A stretch of DNA of 64,000 bases. Origin: Burkholderia thailandensis E264 (lineage in GTDB: Bacteria > Pseudomonadota > Gammaproteobacteria > Burkholderiales > Burkholderiaceae). The stretch spans positions 1,302,001 to 1,366,000 of the forward strand of contig NC_007650.1 of assembly GCF_000012365.1 (NCBI RefSeq), read 5' to 3'. This document shows, one piece after another, positions 18,240-27,070 of the stretch; the stretch's first letter is position 1, and each line of letters opens with the position of its first letter. The notes under the pieces are model-generated. The model was given only the letters and a program-made list of their open reading frames with translations. It made no database searches and was not told the origin of the DNA. The translations under genes and the position numbers were made by a program.

Positions 18240-19957
18240 ACGCAACGAATCGCTTCAAGTCGACGGCGCTCGCCGCACTCGTGAGCGCGACGCTCGCCGG
18301 CTTCCTGCCGAGCGCGCCCGCTTACGCGAAGGGCCCGCAGCAGCGCGTCGTGCTGGACGGCTCGGCCGTCGCGGTCGCCGACAAGTACAGCGCCGACGCG
18401 GCCGAGCAGATCTTCAAGCAGGGCGGCAACGCGGTCGACGCCGCGGTCGCGATCGCATTCACGCTCGCCGTCACCTATCCGGAAGCGGGCAATATCGGCG
18501 GCGGCGGCTTCATGACCGTCTACATCGGCGGCAAGCCGTACTTCCTCGACTATCGCGAGCGCGCGCCGCTCGCCGCGACGAAGGACATGTACCTCGACAA
18601 GGACGGCAACGTCGTCAAGGGCATGAGCCTGTACGGCGATCGCGCGGTCGGCGTGCCGGGCACGGTGGCCGGGATGTGGGAGGCGCAGAAGCGCTTCGGC
18701 AAGCTGAAGTGGAAGCAGGTGCTCGCGCCCGCGATCCGCTATGCGCGCGACGGCTTCAACGTCGACGAGCAGCTCGCGCAGCGCGGCGCGGAAGCGTCGA
18801 AGGAGTTCGGCGGCAAGACGAACTTCGACCAGTACTTCAGCGGCCTGAAGGCGGGCGCGAACTTCAAGCAGCCGGAACTCGCGGCGGTGCTCGCGCGCAT
18901 CGCGAACGACGGCGCGAAGGACTTCTACGACGGCAAGACGGCCGACCTGATCGCCGCGTCGATGAAGAAGGGCGGCGGCCTGATCACGAAGCAGGATCTC
19001 GTCCAGTACAAGGCGGTGTGGCGCCAGCCGGTGCAGGCGAGCTGGAACGGCTATCGGGTGATCACCGCGCCGCCGCCGAGCTCGGGCGGCATCGGCCTCG
19101 TCCAGTTGCTGAAGATGAAGGCGGACCGCAAGGCGGATTTCGACGGCGTCGCGCTGAACTCGCCGCAATACGTGCACCTGATCGCCGAGATCGAGAAGCG
19201 CGTGTTCGCCGATCGCGCGCAGTACCTCGGCGATCCGGATTTCTACAAGGTGCCGGTCGCGCAGTTGACCGACGACGCATACATCGCGAAGCGCGCGGCC
19301 GAGGTGAATCCCGAGAAGCCGTCCGATACGAAGAGCGTGCAGCCGGGCCTCGGCACGTCGATGCCGGAGAAGGCCGAAACCACGCACTTCTCGGTCGTCG
19401 ACAAGTGGGGCAACGCGGTGTCGAACACGTACACGATCAACGGCTACTTCGGCTCGGGCGTGGTTGCCGAAGGCACGGGCATCGTGCTCAACGACGAGAT
19501 GGACGACTTCTCCGCGAAGCCGGGCGTCGCCAACATGTTCGGCGTCGTCGGCAGCGACGCGAACGCGATCGAGCCGAAGAAGCGGCCGCTGTCGTCGATG
19601 TCGCCGACGATCCTGACGAAGGACGGCAAGGTCTCGCTCGTGATCGGCACGCCGGGCGGCTCGCGGATCTTCACGTCGATCCTCCAGGTGATCACGAACC
19701 TGTACGACTTCAAGATGCCGCTGAAGGACGCGGTCGGCGCGATGCGCTTCCACCATCAACTGCTGCCGCCGAACACGATCTTCTGGGAGCCGTACCACCC
19801 GATCGACGGGGATCTGGCGAAGGGCATCGAGGCGAAGGGCTACACGCTCAAGGGCCAGGATTTCAGCGGCGACATCCAGGCGATCCGGATCGACGGCAAG
19901 ACGCCCGAGCCGGTGTCCGATCCGCGCGGCCGCGGCGTGTCGCGCGTGATCCAGTGA
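18236..19957 (+). CDS. ggt: Gamma-glutamyltransferase, periplasmic
   Basis: Cleaves or transfers the gamma-glutamyl group of glutathione and related compounds in the periplasm. The 573-residue precursor has a Sec signal peptide (STALAALVSATLAGFLPS, cleavage near AYA at residue 31). The enzyme is an autoprocessing Ntn-hydrolase: the small-subunit nucleophile is Thr382 in the TTHFSVVDKWGNAVSNT block. GGNAVDAAVA and NIGGGGFM belong to the large subunit and LVIGTPGGSRI to the small subunit. Length matches the family. It has its own promoter region and converges with the TolC-type gene, so it appears monocistronic. Confidence 0.95.
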   Translation: MNATNRFKSTALAALVSATLAGFLPSAPAYAKGPQQRVVLDGSAVAVADKYSADAAEQIFKQGGNAVDAAVAIAFTLAVTYPEAGNIGGGGFMTVYIGGKPYFLDYRERAPLAATKDMYLDKDGNVVKGMSLYGDRAVGVPGTVAGMWEAQKRFGKLKWKQVLAPAIRYARDGFNVDEQLAQRGAEASKEFGGKTNFDQYFSGLKAGANFKQPELAAVLARIANDGAKDFYDGKTADLIAASMKKGGGLITKQDLVQYKAVWRQPVQASWNGYRVITAPPPSSGGIGLVQLLKMKADRKADFDGVALNSPQYVHLIAEIEKRVFADRAQYLGDPDFYKVPVAQLTDDAYIAKRAAEVNPEKPSDTKSVQPGLGTSMPEKAETTHFSVVDKWGNAVSNTYTINGYFGSGVVAEGTGIVLNDEMDDFSAKPGVANMFGVVGSDANAIEPKKRPLSSMSPTILTKDGKVSLVIGTPGGSRIFTSILQVITNLYDFKMPLKDAVGAMRFHHQLLPPNTIFWEPYHPIDGDLAKGIEAKGYTLKGQDFSGDIQAIRIDGKTPEPVSDPRGRGVSRVIQ

Positions 19958-20161
19958 GCGCCTCGCGCCGCGTGCCGAAACGGCGCGCGGCGCGATGACG
20001 AACGCGCGGGCGAAAGCGCGGCGCGCCAATCGAGGCGCGGTGCGCTTCGCTTTCGCTTGAGTTCGAGCGCTCGCTTTTGCTTTTGCGCCACGCTCGCATC
20101 GCATCGCTGCCCGTTGCCGAGCCGCCCGCATCGGCCGCGTCCGCGCGGCCCGGTCATTCGC

Positions 20162-21592
20162 TCATTCGCTCCTGCGATCCGCCGGGGCCGCATTGCTCGC
20201 GAGGAAGCTGTCGACCGCGACGAGCGACTGCTCGTCGAGCGTGCCGAGAATGCCCTTGAGCTTCAGTTGCAGCTTCAGCGCGTCGAGGTAGCTCTCGAAC
20301 AGCTTCTGGCGGATGTTCGAGATGTCGGTGCGCAGGTTCAGCGTCTCGTACGTCGTGCTGTAGCCCACCTGATGCGCCTTCATCGACGAGTCGTACGCGA
20401 GCCGCGCCGCCTGCAGCGACTGCTGCAGCGCGCGGATGCGCGTGCCGATCGACTGCAGCGCCGCGAGCATCTCGCGATGGTCGGTGCTCAGTTGCTGCTC
20501 GACCTCGCGCAGCCGGTTCTGATACTGCGTCGCGACGTGGTCGGCCTCGATCTTCCGGTAATGCACGCTGCCGCCCGAGAAGATCGGGATCGTCACCTGC
20601 ACGCCGACCGCGCTCTGGTGGAAGTCGTTCTTGTCGGTCAGGCCGCGCAGGTTCGGATTGAGGCCGCGCGAATACGTCGCGAACAGGTCGACGGTCGGCA
20701 GGTGCTCCGCGTTGATCCGTTTCGACGCGAGCCGCGCGACGCGCAGGTCGCGATATGCCTGCTGATACGACGGGTTGTCCTGCGGCTGGTAGTCGCCCGC
20801 CGGAATGCGCGGCGACGTGCCGTGCATCGCGAGCCGCGGCCAGCGCGTGAAGTCGATCGCGGAGCCGAGCAGCGTTTCGTAGCGGGCGCGCCGCGCCTCG
20901 ACGTCGGTGCGCGCGAGCGCCTCGTCCGATTGAGCGAGGCTTCTGCGCGCCTCGATCTCGGCCGTGTCGCCGATCGTCTTCATGCCGAGTTGCGCCATGC
21001 GGCGCGTGTCGCTTTCGAGGCGCGTGAGCGCGTCCACCTCGTCGTCGGCGAGCTGGAGTTTCTCGCGCGCGGACAGCAGGTCGAAGCATGCGTTCGCGAC
21101 GCGCATGATCAGCTCCTGCTTCGCGACTTCGAGCTGCTGCCGCGCGGATTCCTCGAATTCCTTCGCGCGGCTCATGTCATACAGGTACGGCATGTTGAAT
21201 AGCGCCTGCGAGAGTTGCGCGGCGCCGTACGCGGCGGTGCTGTTGCCGCTCACGTCGATGCCGAACAGGTTCGCGTGCGTGCCGTAGCGGCCCCATTCGA
21301 ACTGCGCGCTCACCTGCGGCAGCATCTGCGCGCGCGCCTGCGGAAATTTCTGCCGCGCGGCGTCGTATTCGGCCCGCGCCTGGAGGAATTTCGGATCATT
21401 CGAGATTGCGTGCTGATAAGCCTCGTCGAGACAGAATGCGCGCGCCGATTCGGAACCGGTGCCGAGTGCGGCAAGCGCCGCGCAAACGGTAACGTAAACC
21501 ACATTGATGCGGAGTCGAAAGGATTTTGTCGTTAAGTGAAAACCCGCATGCCGAAATTTAGACGAGGCACCCAAATTCGCTGTTTCAAACAT
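20162..21592 (-). CDS. TolC-family outer-membrane efflux/secretion channel
   Basis: A 476-residue TolC-type protein forming the outer-membrane exit duct. After a charged N-terminus of about 20 residues comes a signal sequence (LRINVVYVTVCAALAALG). The mature part starts FCLDEAYQHAISNDPKFLQARAEYDAA, the classic repeat of the family, and the second repeat includes NPSYQQAYRDLRVARLASKR. I start at ATG 21592 because GGAG stands six bases upstream; ATG 21601 and the open frame to 21727 are alternatives. It diverges from the double-glycine peptide gene at 21873 across an A/T-rich region, which fits a dedicated role with the ABC exporter and HlyD-type protein downstream. Confidence 0.9.
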   Translation of the reverse strand: MFETANLGASSKFRHAGFHLTTKSFRLRINVVYVTVCAALAALGTGSESARAFCLDEAYQHAISNDPKFLQARAEYDAARQKFPQARAQMLPQVSAQFEWGRYGTHANLFGIDVSGNSTAAYGAAQLSQALFNMPYLYDMSRAKEFEESARQQLEVAKQELIMRVANACFDLLSAREKLQLADDEVDALTRLESDTRRMAQLGMKTIGDTAEIEARRSLAQSDEALARTDVEARRARYETLLGSAIDFTRWPRLAMHGTSPRIPAGDYQPQDNPSYQQAYRDLRVARLASKRINAEHLPTVDLFATYSRGLNPNLRGLTDKNDFHQSAVGVQVTIPIFSGGSVHYRKIEADHVATQYQNRLREVEQQLSTDHREMLAALQSIGTRIRALQQSLQAARLAYDSSMKAHQVGYSTTYETLNLRTDISNIRQKLFESYLDALKLQLKLKGILGTLDEQSLVAVDSFLASNAAPADRRSE

Positions 21593-21872
21593 CTCCGTCT
21601 CCATCTCCTGCCTTGTGTCAAGTGGTCCGGGGCACAAATTAAACGTTTTAAATATCGAGTTGAAACGCATGCATCTTTTTGGTGAATTCCGTGTCGTCAA
21701 AAATCCATATAAGACGCGACCGGCCATCTTGTTTCTGTCTTGGGCGCATGATAGCCTGATTCCGGCTTGTAATCGCAGCGATAAAAAATAAACGTCGTTC
21801 GGTTATTTACGGCCATTGGCATTATTAGAGAGAAGTCTTGACGTCGTCTTTATTCTTTACGAGGAGATAGTT

Positions 21873-22046
21873 ATGAAGGTCATGACGATGGAGCAGGCGA
21901 AGGTGGTCAACGGTGGCGGCCCGATCAGCTCGCTGGGCACGCTGGCGGCAGCGTCCGGTCCGCTGTTCACGGCGCTCGGCCAGTTCATGCCGACGCTCGG
22001 CGGCTATCTGCAAGACCCGAAGAACTTCAATAGCAACGGCAAGTAA
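21873..22046 (+). CDS. Double-glycine-leader peptide 1 (bacteriocin-like)
   Basis: A 57-residue precursor. The leader MKVMTMEQAKVVNGG ends in Gly-Gly at 14-15 and matches the pattern cut by C39-peptidase ABC exporters. The predicted 42-residue core is Gly/Ala-rich and mildly hydrophobic (GPISSLGTLAAASGPLF, then TLGGYLQDPKNFNSNGK) with no Cys. GAGGAG stands upstream of ATG 21873; an open frame back to 21816 has no such site. Its location just ahead of the exporter gene supports export. It could be a bacteriocin, a signalling peptide or a surface-active peptide; no immunity gene is evident. Confidence 0.75.
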   Translation: MKVMTMEQAKVVNGGGPISSLGTLAAASGPLFTALGQFMPTLGGYLQDPKNFNSNGK

Positions 22047-22065
22047 GTCCTAGCCGTCGCATTTG

Positions 22066-22086
22066 CGCGGGGAGGCGCCCCCCGCG
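22066..22086 (+). terminator. Hairpin between peptide genes 1 and 2
   Basis: CGCGGGG (22066-22072) pairs perfectly with CCCCGCG (22080-22086) across a 7-base loop, 20 bases after the peptide 1 stop. Only TAAAATC follows, not a clean T-run, so it may act as a partial terminator or as an mRNA-stabilising hairpin that sets a high ratio of peptide 1 to downstream products. Confidence 0.5.
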
Positions 22087-22285
22087 TAAAATCATCTGAA
22101 GTTTGATCTGTAAAACGGTAATCCGTGGCCAATCTAGATATAAAACACTTATTCATTCGTCTTAGTTGGCAATCGGAGGAAGTGATCAGGAGACAGTGAT
22201 GTCGAGGCATCTCCGAACGGGGCGTTCGCTCAGGCGGATGCGGATTCGGGTCGATGACATCGCTACAAGCGTAAAGGCCACCCCG

Positions 22286-22471
22286 ATGCAAGCCATATCA
22301 GAACAGCAGGCCCGTGCGATCCGCGGCGGAGGCTCCGCGTACGCCAACTCGGCCGCCTACACGGTTTCCCTTGCGAATCAGTCGATCGGCCCCGTCGTCA
22401 ACGGGCTCTTGACCGAGTACCAGGCCCAGGCCGTCAACCAATTCAAGATGGCGCTCGGCTCCGGCAGCTGA
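22286..22471 (+). CDS. Double-glycine-leader peptide 2 (bacteriocin-like)
   Basis: A 61-residue precursor if started at ATG 22286, which has AAAGG upstream. The leader MQAISEQQARAIRGG is 15 residues, like those of peptides 1 and 3, and the core of 46 residues (GSAYANSAAYTVSLANQ to FKMALGSGS) is small-residue rich without Cys. An in-frame ATG at 22199 has a better Shine-Dalgarno sequence (AGGAGACAGTG) and would add a 29-residue Arg-rich extension. I prefer the short form because it gives a canonical leader. It lies 115-136 bases before the exporter gene on the same strand. Confidence 0.7.
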   Translation: MQAISEQQARAIRGGGSAYANSAAYTVSLANQSIGPVVNGLLTEYQAQAVNQFKMALGSGS

Positions 22472-22606
22472 CGCCGGTTTCGCGCATCGTTTCCCATCGC
22501 GTTCCGCACCGGCGGGGCGCGCGTTCATGCCGCGCCCGCGCGAAGGCCCCGAGCCGGATCGCGCCGCGCGCGGGCCGGCATTGTCGTGTCAAGCGATTCG
22601 CAAGCT

Positions 22607-24730
22607 ATGTGGTTCAATACAAATAAAGTCAGGCCCATTCTTCAGGACGAGGTGACCGAGTGCGGTCTCGCGTGCCTTGCGATGATCGCCACTTGGCACG
22701 GCCGCGACACGACGTTGCGCACGCTGCGCAACCGGTATCCGGTCAAGATCGATTCCGGCCTGTCGTTCTTCGATCTGATGGAGATCTCGAACGACCTCGG
22801 GATGCGCGCGCGCGGGCTCCAGTTCGAAGCGAACGAGATCGACGCGCTGAAGCTGCCCTGCATCCTGCACTGGGGGATGAACCACTATGTCGTGCTGACG
22901 AAGGTCGGCTACGGCAGCGTGCACATCGTCGATCCGGCGCTCGGCGAGACCAAGCTGCCGCTCGCGCAGGCGCTCACCCAGATCACGGGCTACGCGCTCG
23001 AGCTCAATCCGGACATCGGCTTCAAGCATGTCGGCACGTCGGACAAGATTCGCCTGAGCGACTATCTGGTGGGCCTCACGGGCATCCGCAAGAGCATCCT
23101 GCTCGGCGTCGCGGGCGGCATCGCCGCACAGTTGCTGCTGCTGCTCGGGCCGTCGTACGTGCAGTTGACGATCGATGAGGCGCTGAAGAAGACCGACGTC
23201 GACATTCTGTACCTGCTGACGATCCTGTTCGGCATCGTGTTCCTGTTCGACACGCTGTACGCGAACCTCGTCGGCAACATCAAGAGCTACCTGCGCAACA
23301 TCGTGTCGCAGCAGCTGTCCGCGAACATGGTCGGGCATCTCGCGCGGCTGCCGATCGGCTATTACCTGTTCCACAACACGGGCGACTCGATCTCGCGCGT
23401 GTCGTCGGTGTCGGAAATCGGCCGGTTTCTCGTCGACGGGCTGATCGGCGGGCTGCTCAACGTGTTCACGTGCGTGATCACCCTCGTGCTGATGCTGTAC
23501 TACAGCCCGGTGCTCGCCGGCATCAGCCTCGCGGGGATGGTGCTGTTCGCGCTGTCGCGGCTCGCGATCCAGCCGCAACTGCAGGATGCGATGTCGCAGA
23601 TCCTCACGCGCGGCGCCGAGGCCGACGCGCTGCTCATCGAGAACATCCGCTCCGCGCATTCGATCAAGCTGCTGTCGTCGGAGACCTCGCGCAGCAGCCT
23701 GTGGGTGAACGCGTTCACGCAGAAGCTGCAGGCGGTGCGCCAGCAGGAGCGGCTGCAACTGCTGTTCGATGCGATCTCGAAGGGCATCGTCCACGTCGAG
23801 CAGCTCGTGATCGTCACGTACGGCGCGTGGCTCGTGATGCACGGGCAGAGCACGATCGGCATCATCTACGCGTTCATCCAATACAAGAACCTGTTCGCCG
23901 ACAAGTTCGTCGATTCGATTCAGCTCTACGTGCGGCGCAAGGTGCTGCAGGTCCACATGGACCGCGTCGCCGACGTGCTGCAGACCGAGACCGAGGAGCC
24001 CGCGCCCGACGCGCCGGTGCGCTCGATCGAGCATTTCGACGGCTCGCTGTCGATCCGTGCGCTGACGTACACGCCGAAGGGCGGCCGTCGTGCGATTCTC
24101 GAAGACGTGAATCTCGACGTGCCCGCCGGCGCGAAGATCGCGATCGTCGGCCGCACCGGCAGCGGCAAGACGACGCTCCTGAACCTGATCTGCGGGCTGT
24201 ACCAGCCGGCGCCCGGCTCGCTGTTCGTGGGCGGCGTCGATTTGTCCGAGGTGAACCTGAGACTCTACCGGAAGCACGTCGCGGCGGTCACGCAATCGGA
24301 TCAGCTGTTCCGCGGCACGATCCGCGACAACATCACGAACTTCGCGCCCGCGCCGCGCTTGGGCGCGATGCACGAGGCCGCGCGCCTCGCGTGCATCGAC
24401 CGCGACATCGACGTGCTCGACAACCGCTACGACACGCCGCTCGGCGACACGCAGAAGTTCCTGTCGGCGGGCCAGATGCAGCGCCTGCTGATCGCGCGCG
24501 CGCTGTATTGCGAGCCGCGGCTTTTGATTCTCGATGAGTTCTCGTCGAACCTCGATCAGGCGACCACGCATGAGATCTGCCGCAACGTGCTGATGCTGCC
24601 GTGCACGATCGTGCTCGTCACGCACGACGCGTCGATCCTGTCGATGGTCGATCGCATCTACGAGATGCGCGACGGCCGCCTGGCCGACATCACGCCCGCG
24701 CGGCAACCGGAACTGGAGGTGCAGAAATGA
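22607..24730 (+). CDS. Peptidase-containing ABC exporter (C39, CvaB/ComA type)
   Basis: A 707-residue inner-membrane exporter that cleaves double-glycine leaders and pumps the peptides out. The N-terminal C39 peptidase is complete: Gln13, catalytic Cys19 in TECGLACLAMI, His93 in GMNHYVVL and Asp109 in HIVDPALG. Membrane helices follow, then an ATPase domain with Walker A GRTGSGKTT near residue 515 and Walker B LLILDEFSS. The signature motif is LSAGQ, not LSGGQ, a tolerated variant. GTG 22586 is an alternative start seven codons upstream; neither has a good Shine-Dalgarno sequence. The 3' end overlaps the next gene by ATGA, showing translational coupling. Confidence 0.93.
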   Translation: MWFNTNKVRPILQDEVTECGLACLAMIATWHGRDTTLRTLRNRYPVKIDSGLSFFDLMEISNDLGMRARGLQFEANEIDALKLPCILHWGMNHYVVLTKVGYGSVHIVDPALGETKLPLAQALTQITGYALELNPDIGFKHVGTSDKIRLSDYLVGLTGIRKSILLGVAGGIAAQLLLLLGPSYVQLTIDEALKKTDVDILYLLTILFGIVFLFDTLYANLVGNIKSYLRNIVSQQLSANMVGHLARLPIGYYLFHNTGDSISRVSSVSEIGRFLVDGLIGGLLNVFTCVITLVLMLYYSPVLAGISLAGMVLFALSRLAIQPQLQDAMSQILTRGAEADALLIENIRSAHSIKLLSSETSRSSLWVNAFTQKLQAVRQQERLQLLFDAISKGIVHVEQLVIVTYGAWLVMHGQSTIGIIYAFIQYKNLFADKFVDSIQLYVRRKVLQVHMDRVADVLQTETEEPAPDAPVRSIEHFDGSLSIRALTYTPKGGRRAILEDVNLDVPAGAKIAIVGRTGSGKTTLLNLICGLYQPAPGSLFVGGVDLSEVNLRLYRKHVAAVTQSDQLFRGTIRDNITNFAPAPRLGAMHEAARLACIDRDIDVLDNRYDTPLGDTQKFLSAGQMQRLLIARALYCEPRLLILDEFSSNLDQATTHEICRNVLMLPCTIVLVTHDASILSMVDRIYEMRDGRLADITPARQPELEVQK

Positions 24731-25749
24731 CGCTGATGCGGCTCTTCCTGTTCAACGCGTTCTCGTATTGCTTCTTCCTGCGGCGGGTCGTCAAGCGGAT
24801 CGCGCTCGGCCGCTCGCCCGAGCGCGGGCTCGGCATGATGCGCTGGTGCGCGGGCGTGTGCCTGCGCCTGTTCCCGTCGATTCGCGGCTCGATCGAGATG
24901 TCGGTGCGGCACATGCTGAGCGCGCATCTGAACGACGATCCGGTGCGCATTCGCGGCGTCGCCGACGGCATCGTCCGCGAGCTGTTCGAGGCCGAGGTCG
25001 CGGGGCTGATGCTGCGCTCGCACAGCATCGCGTCGATGAAGGCGCTGATCGACCGGATGGAATGCGAAGGCGAGAGCGTGCTGCGCGCGGCGCTCGCGCG
25101 AGGCGGCCCGCTGATGCTCGCGGGGCTGCACTTCGGCAATCTGATGCTGTTCGTCACGAAGCTGCGGCTGATGATTCCCGACGACCGCAAGATGATGATC
25201 GTGATGCACAAGGACGCGCCGGGCGCGTTCTTCGACGACGCGCTGCGCCTTGTCGACGAATACGGCGCGGGCAAGATCGAGCTGATCGACATCGAGCAGC
25301 GCGTGCATCTGCGCCGGCTCGTCACGGGCTTGCGCAAGGAAGCGCCCGTGTTCCTGCTGTTCTCCGATTTGCACGGCCGCTTCGGCAAGACCAACGCATG
25401 CCGGCTCGGCGGGCGCTGGGTGCGGCTCGCGGGCGGCGGCGTGAAGCTCGCGGTCGAGCACGACATTCCGGCGCTCGTGTCGTACGCGACGGGCGTGCCG
25501 TTTCGCGACGCATGCAAGGTGCATTTCGTCGAGCTCGACGCGCGGCCCGCGTCGCGCATGCTCGGCGTCGCCGACGACGCGTCGCGCGTCGCGGCCACCC
25601 ACCAGCGGATCGCCGACAAGCTCGAGGAAGCGCTCGTGAAGCAGCCCGAGCAGTGGCACTTCTGGGAGCACTTCACGCCGTACCTGATGCCATCCCCGTT
25701 GCTCGAGCAGAACGCGCGCGCCGCCGCGCAATCGCTGCGCAGCGCCTGA
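24727..25749 (+). CDS. Divergent LpxL/HtrB-like acyltransferase in the export operon
   Basis: A 340-residue protein with the outline of lipid A late acyltransferases (LpxL/HtrB fold): a hydrophobic N-terminus, GGPLMLAGLHFGNLMLF (His135), LLFSDLHGRFGKTN, GGVKLAVEHDIPALVSYA, and the C-terminal LEEALVKQPEQWHFWEHF that matches LpxL EqYxWxHrRF endings. The usual H-X4-D/E catalytic pair is incomplete because Met140 stands where the acidic residue should be. The start ATG overlaps the exporter stop (ATGA), so it is made together with the exporter. It may acylate the exported peptide or a membrane lipid, or be a catalytically altered relative. That role is inference. Confidence 0.7.
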   Translation: MTLMRLFLFNAFSYCFFLRRVVKRIALGRSPERGLGMMRWCAGVCLRLFPSIRGSIEMSVRHMLSAHLNDDPVRIRGVADGIVRELFEAEVAGLMLRSHSIASMKALIDRMECEGESVLRAALARGGPLMLAGLHFGNLMLFVTKLRLMIPDDRKMMIVMHKDAPGAFFDDALRLVDEYGAGKIELIDIEQRVHLRRLVTGLRKEAPVFLLFSDLHGRFGKTNACRLGGRWVRLAGGGVKLAVEHDIPALVSYATGVPFRDACKVHFVELDARPASRMLGVADDASRVAATHQRIADKLEEALVKQPEQWHFWEHFTPYLMPSPLLEQNARAAAQSLRSA

Positions 25750-25761
25750 CGAGTTTCGCCC

Positions 25762-27057
25762 ATGCCTATCTGGATGACCGCTCTGAGAGAGCAGAAGACG
25801 CCGCGCAAGCTCACGCGCGGCACGGCGTTCGGCACCGTGATCAACGGCGTCGTCGACGTGCCGATTTCGATGCGTTTTTTCTGCTATCTGTCGATCGCGA
25901 TGTTCGCGATGTTCATCGTCGCGCTCGTGCGCCTCACCTATGCGAACACCGAGAACGTGATGGGGATGCTCACGCCGCGCTCGGGGTTGATCGGCGTCGG
26001 CGCGCCGCCCGGATGGGCGGTGCGCGAGGTGTTCGTCGCGAAGGATCAGCACGTGAAGGCCGGGCAGAAGCTCTTGAGCGTCACGCGCGACACGAGCTTC
26101 GTGTCGCAGGCGAACAACGTGCAGGGGATGCGCGAATCGATCAAGCGGCAGCGCGTGGAGGTGGGACAGCAGATCGACGCGGCGAAGCTCGAATATCAAT
26201 CGACGATCCAGCAGATCAATCAGCAGATCGCGGCGTTCGACGAGAGCCGCGGGCTCATCGACAAGCAGATCCAGGACCAGAAGCGGATCGTCTCCGAATA
26301 CCAGGAGCGGCGCGACCGCGTGAAGCAGTTGTTGAACGAGCAGGTGGTCACGCTCGAGCAGTACAACCAGGTCAACACGCAATACCTGCAGGCAAGCCAG
26401 GCGTATCAGGACCTGATGCTGCGCCGGGCCGATCTCGCGAAGAACGCGATGAAGCTGCGCGGCGATCTGGAAACCGTGCAGAGCAAGTACGACGGCTCGA
26501 ACGCCGAGCTGAAGATCAAGCAGGAAGAGCTGAACTCGAAGGAATACAACATCGACGAGAGCGTGAACCAGGTGCTGTACGCGCCCGCCGACGGCCAGAT
26601 CGTGCGGCTCGACGTCGTGCAGGGCAGCGTGATCGATCCGCCCGGCACGCGCGTTGTCGAGATCCTGCCCGCGAAGGCGGACGGGCTCATCGCCGAGCTG
26701 TACATCCCGTCGTCGAAGGCCGGCTTCGTCAGGCCGGGCCAGGAAGTGAAGCTCGCGTACGGCAGCTATCCCGTCGAGAAGTTCGGCACCTATCGCGGCA
26801 AGCTGCTGTCGGTGTCGCCCGTCGCGTTCACCGCGAAGGAGCTGAACCTGCCGGCCGACAACGGCGCGCCGCAGACCTACTTCAAGAGCTGGGTCGAGCT
26901 TGTCGACCGCAATCCCGCATTCGAAGGCAAGGCGCTCGCACTGAAGGCCGGCATGACGCTCAGGGCGGACATCGTGCTCGAAAAGCGCACGTTGCTCGAA
27001 TGGCTGTTCGAACCGTTGTATCGGATCCGGCAGCGGATATTCGGTACGCCTGCGTGA
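25762..27057 (+). CDS. HlyD-family membrane fusion protein
   Basis: The periplasmic adaptor of a type I-like export system, 431 residues. It has a single N-terminal membrane helix (RFFCYLSIAMFAMFIVALV, about 37-57) and a first lipoyl half (GWAVREVFVAKDQHVKAGQKLLSV). A long helical hairpin rich in Gln/Glu follows (IQQINQQIAAFDES, KQLLNEQVVTLEQYNQVN), then the second lipoyl half (VLYAPADGQIVRLDVVQGSVI) and a beta-barrel. It starts 12 bases after the acyltransferase stop and belongs to the same operon as the C39 exporter; its outer-membrane partner is probably the TolC-type protein at 20162. Confidence 0.92.
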   Translation: MPIWMTALREQKTPRKLTRGTAFGTVINGVVDVPISMRFFCYLSIAMFAMFIVALVRLTYANTENVMGMLTPRSGLIGVGAPPGWAVREVFVAKDQHVKAGQKLLSVTRDTSFVSQANNVQGMRESIKRQRVEVGQQIDAAKLEYQSTIQQINQQIAAFDESRGLIDKQIQDQKRIVSEYQERRDRVKQLLNEQVVTLEQYNQVNTQYLQASQAYQDLMLRRADLAKNAMKLRGDLETVQSKYDGSNAELKIKQEELNSKEYNIDESVNQVLYAPADGQIVRLDVVQGSVIDPPGTRVVEILPAKADGLIAELYIPSSKAGFVRPGQEVKLAYGSYPVEKFGTYRGKLLSVSPVAFTAKELNLPADNGAPQTYFKSWVELVDRNPAFEGKALALKAGMTLRADIVLEKRTLLEWLFEPLYRIRQRIFGTPA

Positions 27058-27070
27058 CGGTTGATGCGTG

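Noticed and set aside
22589..24706. Long minus-strand frame opposite the ABC exporter
   Set aside because: Rich in Arg/Gln/His and mirrors the exporter codons; the exporter has complete peptidase and ATPase motifs on the plus strand.
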